A DNA stretch of 64,000 nucleotides, taken from the NCBI RefSeq assembly GCF_016908975.1, contig NZ_JAFBEX010000014.1, positions 62,001 to 126,000 on the forward strand, read 5' to 3'. The position numbers and the translations under genes are program-made. Shown here piece after piece: positions 19,386-27,229 of the stretch. Under the pieces are notes generated by a model that worked only from the letters and a program-made list of their open reading frames with translations, searched no databases and had not been told where the DNA came from. Each line of letters starts with the position of its first letter. Position 1 is the first letter of the stretch. The DNA comes from Neobacillus cucumis (GTDB taxonomy: Bacteria > Bacillota > Bacilli > Bacillales > Cytobacillaceae).

Positions 19386-19488
19386 ATATAAGAAAAAAAT
19401 ATATCCTTCTATTTAATAGGCATTGGGGATTCGTTCAATCTCTTCTGCTCAAAATAATTTTGTATTTTATGAATCCCCAGAAATCCTG

Positions 19489-19503
19489 TTGAAACGTTTC
19501 CAA
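19489..19503. promoter_or_regulatory. LacI-family operator 2
   Basis: A second TTGAAACGTTTCCAA, 118 bp from the first and 20 bp after the regulator stop codon. Such spacing allows looping between sites. Confidence 0.7.
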
Positions 19504-19522
19504 AGATAACTAAAAAAAGAAG

Positions 19523-20491
19523 TTAGGTTGTTTCCCCTTTTCGATAGTGAACGGGAATTCGATAAATATCTTTCTCTAACTCCTTACCCTCAATTTTACT
19601 TAATAAGAGGTTGACAGACATTCTTGCCATTTCTTCAACCGGCTGCCTAATGGTGGAAAGGAGTGGATGAAACAAATCATTGTCTTGTATGCCATCATAG
19701 CCAATGACTTTGACGTCTTTAGGAACGGTTAAACCTTTTTCTTTTGCTTTTTTAATGTACTTAGCAGCAAGTATATCTGTATTAGCAAATATCCCATCTA
19801 CGTCGCCATGCTGTTGAAAGAAACGTTCAAAAAAATCATCATCGTTGTAAAGATCGTCTCTTTCTTCATATGAAACATATTCAATACCATGAAGTTTTAC
19901 CTCGTCTTCAAATCCATTTTTCCTCAGAAGGACTTCACTGTAAGCAGAACTAGTGATTCCAAGGTATGCGGCTTTTTTTACTCCGGTCTTTATAAGTTCC
20001 CTTGCAGCCATTCTTCCTCCTTCATAGTTGTCCGAGGTCACACATGTAATTTCGTTTCCAATATGGCGGTCTATGCTTATAAATGGAATGTCGGTATTCA
20101 CATTTTCCTCGATGTCATTGTAAGTAAGCCCGATGATCCCTGCCACTTTGTTTTGATAGAACATGTCAAGATAATAGACTTCCTTATCAGGCCTGCCGCC
20201 GCTATTGCAAAGCATGAGTTTATAACCTTGCTGGTCAAGTTGATCCTCGATGTAAAAAGCCATTTCTGAGAAGAACGGATGCCATATACTAGGGAGCAAA
20301 AGGGCAACCATTTTCGATTTTTGCATTTTAAAATTTCTTGCCACTTCGTTTGGTATATAGTTTAGTTGTTTGATTGCATCATTCACTTTCTTGATGCTCT
20401 CGGGTGTAACGTTTGCATGATTGTTTATGACTCTTGAAACAGTGCCAACTCCAACCCCAGCTAAACTTGCAACATCTTTAATGCTTGGCAC
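19523..20491 (-). CDS. LacI-family transcriptional repressor of the fructan locus
   Basis: A 322-residue regulator. SIKDVASLAGVGVGTVSRVI is the LacI helix-turn-helix with the hinge near residue 50, followed by a periplasmic-binding-like effector domain (residues about 60-320). The start is GTG with GGAGG 7 nt upstream. Four GAAACGTTTC boxes flank the gene, two before its own start and two before the ABC operon, so it probably represses itself and the transporter-hydrolase operon until a fructose-derived ligand binds. Confidence 0.92.
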   Translation of the reverse strand: MPSIKDVASLAGVGVGTVSRVINNHANVTPESIKKVNDAIKQLNYIPNEVARNFKMQKSKMVALLLPSIWHPFFSEMAFYIEDQLDQQGYKLMLCNSGGRPDKEVYYLDMFYQNKVAGIIGLTYNDIEENVNTDIPFISIDRHIGNEITCVTSDNYEGGRMAARELIKTGVKKAAYLGITSSAYSEVLLRKNGFEDEVKLHGIEYVSYEERDDLYNDDDFFERFFQQHGDVDGIFANTDILAAKYIKKAKEKGLTVPKDVKVIGYDGIQDNDLFHPLLSTIRQPVEEMARMSVNLLLSKIEGKELEKDIYRIPVHYRKGETT

Positions 20492-20538
20492 TACAACTAC
20501 CTCCGTTTTTTGGCAATTTCAACGTCCTTCTTCCTCCG

Positions 20539-20552
20539 TGGAAACGTTTCAA
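20539..20552. promoter_or_regulatory. LacI-family operator 3
   Basis: TGGAAACGTTTCAA, 48 bp before the lacI-type start; likely autoregulatory. Confidence 0.65.
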
Positions 20553-20581
20553 TTGATTTATGAATTTATCTTATCATTCAT

Positions 20582-20596
20582 TTGGAAACGTTTCAA
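20582..20596. promoter_or_regulatory. LacI-family operator 4
   Basis: TTGGAAACGTTTCAA, 43 bp from operator 3, again around a central CG. Confidence 0.65.
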
Positions 20597-20615
20597 TATA
20601 TTTTTAAAAAAATTT

Positions 20616-20664
20616 GCAAGGGGACGGTTCTCGTGCTTTGGAAGCATAAGAACCGTCCCCTTGC
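20616..20664. repeat. GGGGACGGTTCT inverted repeat, locus 1
   Basis: GCAAGGGGACGGTTCT and its exact complement AGAACCGTCCCCTTGC flank CGTGCTTTGGAAGCATA. This is a hairpin-forming dispersed repeat seen at ten more places in the window. Confidence 0.9.
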
Positions 20665-20814
20665 TTCCAGTCATAAACGTTTCGGTGGTGCTAACCATTC
20701 TTATTATTAGAAAAATTTATAATATTATTATTTCAATAATATTATGATATATTATTTAAATAAAATTTAATATCTGTTAAAATGAATCAAATTCTTCAAG
20801 AAGGAGCACATGTA

Positions 20815-22167
20815 ATGCAACAAAAAATACCATTTTCAACCTACGCCGTCATTGGTACGATGCTATTCGGCATGTTCTTTGGCGCAGGTAACTTAATCTT
20901 CCCGATCCAGATGGGACAGCTTGCTGGAACACACTTTTGGCCCGCGTTAATTGGCTTTTTAGTAACAGCGATAGGTCTTCCCTTTCTAGGGATATTAGCA
21001 TTCGGTCTATCCGGCAGTAATGGACTGCGCGATTTAGCCAGCCGCGTCCACCCGCTATTTGGAGTCGTCTTCTCCATGGCACTTTACTTAACGATTGGCC
21101 CGTTCTTCGCGATTCCGCGTACAGCAACCGTACCATTTGTTGTGGGTTTTGAGCCCTATATGAATCCAGCACACGCAAGTCTTTATCTCGCTATTTTCAG
21201 CTTCCTATTTTTCGCGATTGTCTACTATTTCTCATTAAATCCAGCGAAAATTATCGATTATATCGGCAAGTATTTAACTCCTGCTTTTCTAGTATTTCTA
21301 TTTATTTTAATCGTGACTGCCATTGTTAAGCCGATGGGACACTTCAGTAAGCCGACAGGTGATTATACTGGATTAGCCTTTATCACAGGGTTTAAAGAGG
21401 GATATAACACCATGGATGCCCTTGCGTCACTTGCCTTTGGGATTGTCGTCATCAACGCGATTAAGGGAAGAGGAATTACCAGCACAAAAGAGATTGCCAA
21501 AGCTACATGGAAATCTGGCATTTTTGCGATGGCGCTGATGATGCTGATTTACGGTCTCATCACCTATATGGGGGCGTCAAGCGTATCCGCGATTGGGACA
21601 TTCGATAATGGCGGCTTGATCTTCGCGAAGGTCGCACAGCATTATTTCGGACAATTTGGTGTCATATTGCTCGCGATTATTATTGTACTAGCATGTTTAA
21701 AAACAAGCATCGGACTGATTACCTCTTGTAGTGAATTTTTCAATAGTATTTTTCCAAAAGTAAGTTACAAAATGTTTGTCTTAATCCTATGTCTATTATC
21801 TTTTATCATTGCTAACTTCGGTTTAACCAATATTATTCAATACGCCGTACCGGTCTTAATGTTACTGTACCCATTAGCGATTGTTCTCATATTATTGGCG
21901 CTATCTTCGTCATTGTTTAAACATAAACAAAGTGTGTATGCAACGTCTATGTTTCTGACCTTTTGTGTTAGTTTCTTCGATGGATACAGTACCCTAGCAG
22001 CAAGCTTGCCAGGGGTAACGAATTCTTTGTTTGAATCCATCAAAGCTGCTTATATTGAGTATTTACCACTCTACGATATTGGGCTTGGCTGGATTTTACC
22101 AGCAGTAGTGGGAGTGATTATTGGCTATTTTTGGCCGACGAGCGCTAAAAAAGTCGCTATGAATTAA
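20815..22167 (+). CDS. brnQ: Branched-chain amino acid:cation symporter BrnQ
   Basis: A 450-residue carrier with about twelve membrane helices. MLFGMFFGAGNLIFP at the N-terminus is the signature of the LIVCS family, which imports Leu, Ile and Val with sodium. The earlier ATG at 20782 lacks a ribosome binding site, while AAGAAGGAG is 7 nt before ATG 20815. The upstream 150 bp is very AT-rich with a small hairpin (AATATTA repeats) but I see no T-box. It is a single gene; its stop touches a dispersed repeat. Confidence 0.93.
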   Translation: MQQKIPFSTYAVIGTMLFGMFFGAGNLIFPIQMGQLAGTHFWPALIGFLVTAIGLPFLGILAFGLSGSNGLRDLASRVHPLFGVVFSMALYLTIGPFFAIPRTATVPFVVGFEPYMNPAHASLYLAIFSFLFFAIVYYFSLNPAKIIDYIGKYLTPAFLVFLFILIVTAIVKPMGHFSKPTGDYTGLAFITGFKEGYNTMDALASLAFGIVVINAIKGRGITSTKEIAKATWKSGIFAMALMMLIYGLITYMGASSVSAIGTFDNGGLIFAKVAQHYFGQFGVILLAIIIVLACLKTSIGLITSCSEFFNSIFPKVSYKMFVLILCLLSFIIANFGLTNIIQYAVPVLMLLYPLAIVLILLALSSSLFKHKQSVYATSMFLTFCVSFFDGYSTLAASLPGVTNSLFESIKAAYIEYLPLYDIGLGWILPAVVGVIIGYFWPTSAKKVAMN

Positions 22168-22301
22168 GAAAAGCGAAAGGCGCTTAGCTTTCGGCGACAA
22201 GCACAAGACGAGCCGGCCGAAAGGTTGTTCTTTAACCTTTTGGATGGATTGGCTTGTGACCTCGAGCCGATGGCGCCTGAAGCTGGACAATTCTCGAAGT
22301 T
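22165..22301. repeat. Bacillus-type dispersed repeat, short form
   Basis: About 137 bp from AAGAAAAGCGAAAGGCGC to CTGGACAATTCTCGAAG. It matches the 11911-12166 copy except that the 120-bp inner palindrome is absent. Contains the hairpin AAAGGTT / AACCTTTT and the pair ACAAGCACAAGACGAGCC / GGCTTGTG. Confidence 0.8.
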
Positions 22302-22325
22302 AAAATTTATAAATTCTTATCTTAA

Positions 22326-22366
22326 AAAAAGAACCCTCCTTTACATTTGGTGAAGGAGGGTTCTTT
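22326..22366. terminator. Bidirectional terminator
   Basis: AAAAGAACCCTCCTT / GAAGGAGGGTTCTTT hairpin between convergent brnQ and the first Cof-like gene. Confidence 0.85.
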
Positions 22367-22373
22367 GCTTTGC

Positions 22374-23210
22374 TTATATCAGACCATATTTTTTAAAACT
22401 ATTATAGATTCCATGCTCATCATGGGTATCCGTAATATCATTGGCCGCCTTCTTAACGGCTTCCTTGGCATTTCCCATCGCAATACCATGTTGTACAAAT
22501 TCAAGCATTTCAATATCGTTGTAGCCATCACCGTACCCAAAGGTATGTTCCTTTTTTATATTTAAATGGGATAGCAAAAATTCGATACCTGTTGCTTTAT
22601 TAACTCCCGGAATCGATAATTCTCCACTATTCGGTCCAAACATAGATACCGTGCTTGGAATGACAGTGAATTTTGAAGCAAGTTCTTTGCTAATCATCTC
22701 GATTGGTAAATCTGATCCTAAGAAAGAAATTTTATTAATATCCTCTCTAATCAAATCTTTTTCTTCAATTAGTACATCAATAAAGGGTTCGATCCCTTTT
22801 TTAATCGCAGCTTTTGCTTCAGCGTTTTCCATTATTAAATGGTTGATAATAGTCCGTAACCGAGTTTTACAGTTTCTGCTTGCAATATTGCCGCCATGGG
22901 TCTCCAAAAAAAAGTCAATCTTGTGTTTGTTAAAAAACTCGACAAGATGTTGGATGTCCTCTTTTTTCACCCGTTCATGTAATATGATCTCTTCGTCTAC
23001 CTCAATGTAACCTCCAGCTGCACAAATACTCCCATCAAAGCCAACCTCTACGATATGAGAAAATAGTTCGGCTTTTGATCGCCCTGTACATAGATAAACA
23101 AGGTGTCCATTTTCCCTGGCCTTTTGCACGGCAAGTTTAGCTGACTCTGGAATCACACCATGATCATTAACGAGCGTTCCATCGACATCCATGAAAATAA
23201 TCTTCTGCAT
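22374..23210 (-). CDS. Cof-type HAD-IIB phosphatase, copy 1
   Basis: A 278-residue sugar-phosphate or flavin-phosphate phosphatase-like protein. IIFMDVDGTLVND is motif I, LVYLCTGRSK motif II, and GYGDGYNDIEML motif IV; a Cof-type cap lies between. The next gene upstream is a close paralogue. A GTG two codons earlier is open, but AGGTG is better spaced for ATG 23210. The substrate is unknown. Confidence 0.85.
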   Translation of the reverse strand: MQKIIFMDVDGTLVNDHGVIPESAKLAVQKARENGHLVYLCTGRSKAELFSHIVEVGFDGSICAAGGYIEVDEEIILHERVKKEDIQHLVEFFNKHKIDFFLETHGGNIASRNCKTRLRTIINHLIMENAEAKAAIKKGIEPFIDVLIEEKDLIREDINKISFLGSDLPIEMISKELASKFTVIPSTVSMFGPNSGELSIPGVNKATGIEFLLSHLNIKKEHTFGYGDGYNDIEMLEFVQHGIAMGNAKEAVKKAANDITDTHDEHGIYNSFKKYGLI

Positions 23211-23350
23211 AATCACACCTACTTATCTATTGATGATCGGACATTTTTAAAAAAATCAAAACCCTATATAGATAGTTTAATTGTATTTATCTAGATAGTA
23301 AATAAATGGATGGTTACTGCAATCAAAAAAATGATGAATGAAAAACAAAA

Positions 23351-23400
23351 AGAATCCCTTTCACTCCTTTTCTTTCAGGTACGAAAAAGGAGTCATTCTT
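23351..23400. terminator. Hairpin between the two Cof-like genes
   Basis: ACTCCTTTT / AAAAGGAGT with outer AGAAT / ATTCT pairing. It likely ends transcription of the upstream copy, so each copy is its own unit. Confidence 0.55.
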
Positions 23401-23437
23401 AACCTCTATAAAAAGGAAGAACAACTCCTAAACCCAT

Positions 23438-24277
23438 TTAAATCAAACCATATTTTTTAAAACTATTATAGATACCGTCCTCTTCAACTGTATCTGTAAT
23501 ATCATCTGCCGCCTTCTTAACGGCTTCTTTGGCATTTCCCATCGCAATACCCTGACGAACAAATCCAAGCATTTCGATATCGTTTAGTCCATCTCCATAG
23601 GCAAAAGTATCTTCTTTCCTAATGTTTAAATGATTAATCACTCTTTCAATTGCTGTCGCCTTGTGGATACCAAGGATCGATAATTCACCACTATTCTGTC
23701 CAAACATAGGCACCGTGCTAGGAATGATCGTAAACCTTGAGGCAAATTCTTGACTAATCGTCTCGATGGATAAATGGGATCCTAAGAAAGAAACTTTATT
23801 AATATCTTCCCTACTAAGCAAATCTTCTCCCTCAATGAGACAATCATGAAAATGCTGGATCCCTTTTTCAATGGCTGCTTTAGCTTCAGGATTTTCGGAT
23901 AGTATTTTTTCAATAATAGACCTGAAGTGTTTTTTACAGTTTTGACTGGCATATATACCGCTATTTGCCTCTAAGAAGAAGTCAATTTCATTTCTGTTAA
24001 AATACTCTACAATCAGCTCGATATCCTCTTGTTTCATTCGTTCATGAAATAATACGTCTTCTCCTACCTCAATATATCCCCCGGCTGCACCGATGATCCC
24101 GTCAAATCCAACTTCTAAGACATGAGAGAATAGTTCTGATTTGGAACGTCCTGTAGATAGATAAACAAGATGTCCATTTTCCCTAGCCTTTCTTACGGCA
24201 AGTTTCGCTGACTCTGGAATTTCACCATGATCATTAACAAGCGTTCCATCTACATCCATGAAAATAATTTTCTGCAT
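23438..24277 (-). CDS. Cof-type HAD-IIB phosphatase, copy 2
   Basis: A 279-residue paralogue of the neighbouring gene, nearly identical at both ends and most different in the cap (residues about 90-150), the part that sets substrate choice. Motifs are MDVDGTLVND, YLSTGRSK and YGDGLNDIEML. Even the leader DNA is similar in the two copies (ATATAGATAGTTTAATT), so a tandem duplication included the promoter. Three possible starts lie within seven bp; ATG 24277 fits AGGTG best. Confidence 0.85.
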   Translation of the reverse strand: MQKIIFMDVDGTLVNDHGEIPESAKLAVRKARENGHLVYLSTGRSKSELFSHVLEVGFDGIIGAAGGYIEVGEDVLFHERMKQEDIELIVEYFNRNEIDFFLEANSGIYASQNCKKHFRSIIEKILSENPEAKAAIEKGIQHFHDCLIEGEDLLSREDINKVSFLGSHLSIETISQEFASRFTIIPSTVPMFGQNSGELSILGIHKATAIERVINHLNIRKEDTFAYGDGLNDIEMLGFVRQGIAMGNAKEAVKKAADDITDTVEEDGIYNSFKKYGLI

Positions 24278-24464
24278 CATCACACCTACTAAAATAAATA
24301 TCTATTAATTTTAAAAAAGCAAAACACTATATAGATAGTTTAATTCTATTTAGGTAGCCAGTAAATAAATGGATGGTTTCTAGTTTTTAATTCCGCGGGA
24401 TGGAATATGTTACATGAATGGAACAGGGTGTAACTTTCGATTGTGATAAAACGCATAAAACGGT

Positions 24465-24593
24465 TTATTCTTGCATGAAATCATAAAAAGAACGAGCTCG
24501 AGCTCTACGAGGGTCTTTATATCCACCCTTTGCTTGATGACCTAAAGAACTAAAGATGACGAGGGATGCAAATATGAGTAATAATTTTTTCAT
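24465..24593 (-). CDS. Possible small secreted or membrane peptide, 42 aa
   Basis: The frame begins with KKLLLIFASLVIFSSLG, a signal-peptide-like helix, and ends in a basic, aromatic tail (DPRRARARSFYDFMQE). GAAAGAG lies 10 nt before ATG, only a fair site. It fills an otherwise empty 450-bp gap. No family recognised; could be a chance frame. Confidence 0.4.
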   Translation of the reverse strand: MKKLLLIFASLVIFSSLGHQAKGGYKDPRRARARSFYDFMQE

Positions 24594-24737
24594 TTTAAAT
24601 AAACTCTTTCTATTTAATATATAGTTTAAAAGTTTACCTAAAAACTAGTTACGATTCAATACAAAAATTTTATTTTTCTTAATAATATAAAAACTCCCCG
24701 TTTTTGGAAGGGAGTTTCTGTAAGATGAAGCCTATGA

Positions 24738-25046
24738 TTAGCTAGTTGATTTTTCAGCAAGGTTGGTCGCTGTGTTGGCTGCCGTTACGTCCACTTGCAG
24801 CTGCTCGCTTAATTCATGTGGATGGTAAAAGCCCTTTGCAATCATGTAGTTAGTAATATTTTCATGTGTTTGAATGGCATGTCGCAATTGTTCTCGTAAT
24901 GCTTCTCGTAATTCGGGAGTAGCCGCTTCTGTAATCGCAACCGTATAGTTTCTAACCCCGGCCTTGGCGGCGATTAAAAAGTCGGTGGCAATCACCTGAT
25001 CGGTCATTCCCCCCATCCCCATCATATTTTGAATGAATTGGTTCAT
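24738..25046 (-). CDS. yraD: CotF-like spore coat protein, YraD type
   Basis: A 102-residue ferritin-like helical protein. DFLIAAKAGVRNYTVAITEA and the later ANTATNLAEK match the CotF/YraD family, in which one long helical pair carries His and Glu residues. In B. subtilis the order is yraG-yraF-adhB-yraE-yraD; here the E-D pair is inverted relative to the rest. The gene overlaps yraE by 4 bp. Expected site is the spore coat or forespore surface; biochemical role unknown. Confidence 0.8.
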   Translation of the reverse strand: MNQFIQNMMGMGGMTDQVIATDFLIAAKAGVRNYTVAITEAATPELREALREQLRHAIQTHENITNYMIAKGFYHPHELSEQLQVDVTAANTATNLAEKSTS

Positions 25047-25258
25047 GCTTGCGCCTCCCGATTCGTTAAAAATTGCTGTAATTGTTGAAGATGCTGCTGT
25101 CCAACCGTGACGTCATTTTCCAGTATCGTTTTCAATTCTTCATCCTGCACGAACGCACCCATTGTTGCTGCTTTCGTCAAGCAGAGACTTTTAAAGGTAA
25201 TTAATTCATGAAGATCAAGAGTCTCATGTAATCCTAAATATTGTACCATGGTGTCCAC
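25043..25258 (-). CDS. yraE: YraE-like small spore coat protein
   Basis: A 71-residue protein with LGLHETLDLHELITFKSLCL, the short His-rich module that precedes the longer CotF-like partner in each pair. Its counterpart across the divergent promoter (25393-25602) has LALHETLETHEIINFKTVCL. It forms a coupled pair with the downstream yraD-like gene. Confidence 0.78.
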   Translation of the reverse strand: MDTMVQYLGLHETLDLHELITFKSLCLTKAATMGAFVQDEELKTILENDVTVGQQHLQQLQQFLTNREAQA

Positions 25259-25392
25259 TCCATCGATTCAATTTTTCTGCCATCTTATTTTTTCAATAGA
25301 TGTGGTTCAATATTCAATTTTCTAAGCGAAAAAGCACATTTAAAAATTATTTGTTGGGGAAAATACTTTTGTCACGAAATGGAGGGTTTTAA

Positions 25393-25602
25393 ATGGATCA
25401 GGAAAAATTAGCTCTACATGAAACCTTAGAAACACATGAAATTATCAATTTTAAGACCGTTTGTTTGCTCAGGTCCAAATTAATGCAGGGAATTTGCTTC
25501 AATAATGAATTAAAACAGCTCATGGAAAAAGATGTGAAGCAATCGATTCAGGATATCAACGAACTACTCCCATTTTATAAACAAAGCCAAATACTTCATT
25601 AA
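25393..25602 (+). CDS. yraG: YraG-like small spore coat protein
   Basis: A 69-residue paralogue of the divergent YraE-like protein, with HETLETHEIINFKTVC at the N-terminus. The ribosome binding site is GGAGGG. It starts the plus-strand unit yraG-yraF-adhB. The 134 bp to yraE should contain back-to-back sporulation promoters, but I could not assign sigma-factor boxes with confidence. Confidence 0.75.
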   Translation: MDQEKLALHETLETHEIINFKTVCLLRSKLMQGICFNNELKQLMEKDVKQSIQDINELLPFYKQSQILH

Positions 25603-25617
25603 GCCGGAGGTGAAAAA

Positions 25618-25977
25618 ATGCAAGATTATCTTGACCCAAGAAATGCTGAAGGCATGCCAAATTTAGCCGATTCTACTTTTGCCATGGATTTTTTACTTTC
25701 AGTTAAAACCGGAATTCGGAATTATGGCTTTGCCATTACCGAAACGACCAACCCTGAATTAAGACGGGTATTAGCTAAACAATTGGAAGCAGCGATTGAT
25801 TTACATGGTGAGCTTTCCGAACTAATGATGAAGAATAAATGGCTTCATCCTTATAATTTTAAAGACCAGTTCCCAATTGATTTAAAAGGGGCTGAGACAG
25901 CTGTCCAGATTGCACAAATGACGCTGTTCCCTAATGATACAGACAGAGGCGGCATGTTTGCCACACCAAATCAATAA
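25618..25977 (+). CDS. yraF: CotF-like spore coat protein, YraF type
   Basis: A 119-residue homologue of the YraD-like protein: DFLLSVKTGIRNYGFAITET corresponds to DFLIAAKAGVRNYTVAITEA there. It has a 15-residue N-terminal and a C-terminal extension. It lies 15 bp after yraG and 18 bp before adhB with GGAGGTG as ribosome binding site, so the three are one operon. Confidence 0.8.
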   Translation: MQDYLDPRNAEGMPNLADSTFAMDFLLSVKTGIRNYGFAITETTNPELRRVLAKQLEAAIDLHGELSELMMKNKWLHPYNFKDQFPIDLKGAETAVQIAQMTLFPNDTDRGGMFATPNQ

Positions 25978-25995
25978 AAGGAGGGATAAACCTAG

Positions 25996-27132
25996 ATGAA
26001 AGCTGTAACCTACCAAGGGATTAAAAATGTTGAAGTGAGAGAAGTGAAAGATCCGACGATTAAAAACTCGGATGATATTATTATTAAGGTTACTTCATCT
26101 GCCATCTGTGGGTCTGACTTGCATTTAATTCATGGCATGATTCCCAGTACGCCTACAGACTTTGTTATTGGTCACGAACCAATGGGGATTGTCGAGGAAG
26201 TTGGACCGGGTGTTAGAGACTTGAAAAAAGGCGATCGTGTCATTATCCCTTTTAATGTCAGCTGCGGCTCTTGCTGGTATTGTCAGCATGACTTGACCAG
26301 CCAATGTGATAATTCCAATCCTCATGGTGACATGGGCGGATTTTTTGGCTATTCCGAGCTTACCGGCGGTTATGCTGGCGGGCAAGCGGAATATATGAGG
26401 GTTCCTTACGGGAACTTCACTCCTTTTAAAATCCCTGAGAATTGTGAAGTGGAAGATGAGAAGCTGGTATTGCTGGCGGATGCGGCCTCAACAGCCTATT
26501 GGTCTGTGGACCATGCGGGTGTAAAGGATGGAGATACGGTTGTTATTTTAGGCTGTGGTCCAGTTGGCTTGCTCGCTCAAAAATTTGCTTGGTATAGAGG
26601 GGCCAAGCGGGTTATTGCCGTTGACTATATTGACTACCGTTTGCAGCATGCCAAACGTACGAATAACGTCGAGATCGTCAATTTTGAACAGCATGAAAAC
26701 ACGGGGGAATACCTAAAAGAAATCACAAAAGGCGGAGCGGATATCGTCATTGATGCCGTCGGTATGGATGGCAAGTGGACACCGATGGAGTTTCTTGCAA
26801 GTGGGCTTAAACTTCATGGCGGCGCAATGGGTGCGTTGGTCATTGCCAGTCAAGCCGTCCGAAAAGGCGGGACCATTCAAGTAACAGGCGTATACGGCGG
26901 ACGCTATAACGCTTTCCCTCTCGGTGATTTATTCCAACGAAATATCGACCTCAAAATGGGACAAGCACCTGTTATTCCATACATGCCATTTCTTTATGAC
27001 CTATTCTCAACAGAAAAAATCGACCCAAGCGACATCGTCACCCACGTCCTCCCACTCGACCAAGCAAAACACGGGTATGAAGTATTCGACACTAGAACAG
27101 AAGACTGTATCAAGGTCATATTAAAACCATAA
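25996..27132 (+). CDS. adhB: Zinc-dependent alcohol dehydrogenase (AdhB-like)
   Basis: A 378-residue medium-chain dehydrogenase. CGSDLHLIHG and GHEPMGIVEEVG carry the catalytic zinc ligands, CGSCWYCQ...QC the structural zinc Cys group, and VVILGCGPVGLLAQ the Rossmann motif. The length and the extra loop resemble the formaldehyde-dehydrogenase-like subgroup. B. subtilis adhB is embedded in the same yra cluster. The substrate and its link to spores are unknown. AAAGGAGG precedes ATG. Confidence 0.9.
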   Translation: MKAVTYQGIKNVEVREVKDPTIKNSDDIIIKVTSSAICGSDLHLIHGMIPSTPTDFVIGHEPMGIVEEVGPGVRDLKKGDRVIIPFNVSCGSCWYCQHDLTSQCDNSNPHGDMGGFFGYSELTGGYAGGQAEYMRVPYGNFTPFKIPENCEVEDEKLVLLADAASTAYWSVDHAGVKDGDTVVILGCGPVGLLAQKFAWYRGAKRVIAVDYIDYRLQHAKRTNNVEIVNFEQHENTGEYLKEITKGGADIVIDAVGMDGKWTPMEFLASGLKLHGGAMGALVIASQAVRKGGTIQVTGVYGGRYNAFPLGDLFQRNIDLKMGQAPVIPYMPFLYDLFSTEKIDPSDIVTHVLPLDQAKHGYEVFDTRTEDCIKVILKP

Positions 27133-27223
27133 TCATGGGGACGGTTCTCGTGATTCCAAAATTCACAGAAAAATCAAAGGGACGGTTCTCATGCTTCCGA
27201 AGCAGAGAACCGTCCCCGTGCAT
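27131..27223. repeat. GGGGACGGTTCT repeat, locus 2
   Basis: One half-copy (ATCATGGGGACGGTTCTCGT) is followed 40 bp later by a full inverted repeat, AAAGGGACGGTTCTC / GAGAACCGTCCCCG. It fills the space between convergent adhB and the CNNM gene, where it may act as a terminator. Confidence 0.88.
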
Positions 27224-27229
27224 CCCTCT

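Noticed and set aside
20670-20814. T-box or amino-acid riboswitch before brnQ
   Set aside because: Region is nearly all A and T; no T-box sequence or specifier stem could be found.
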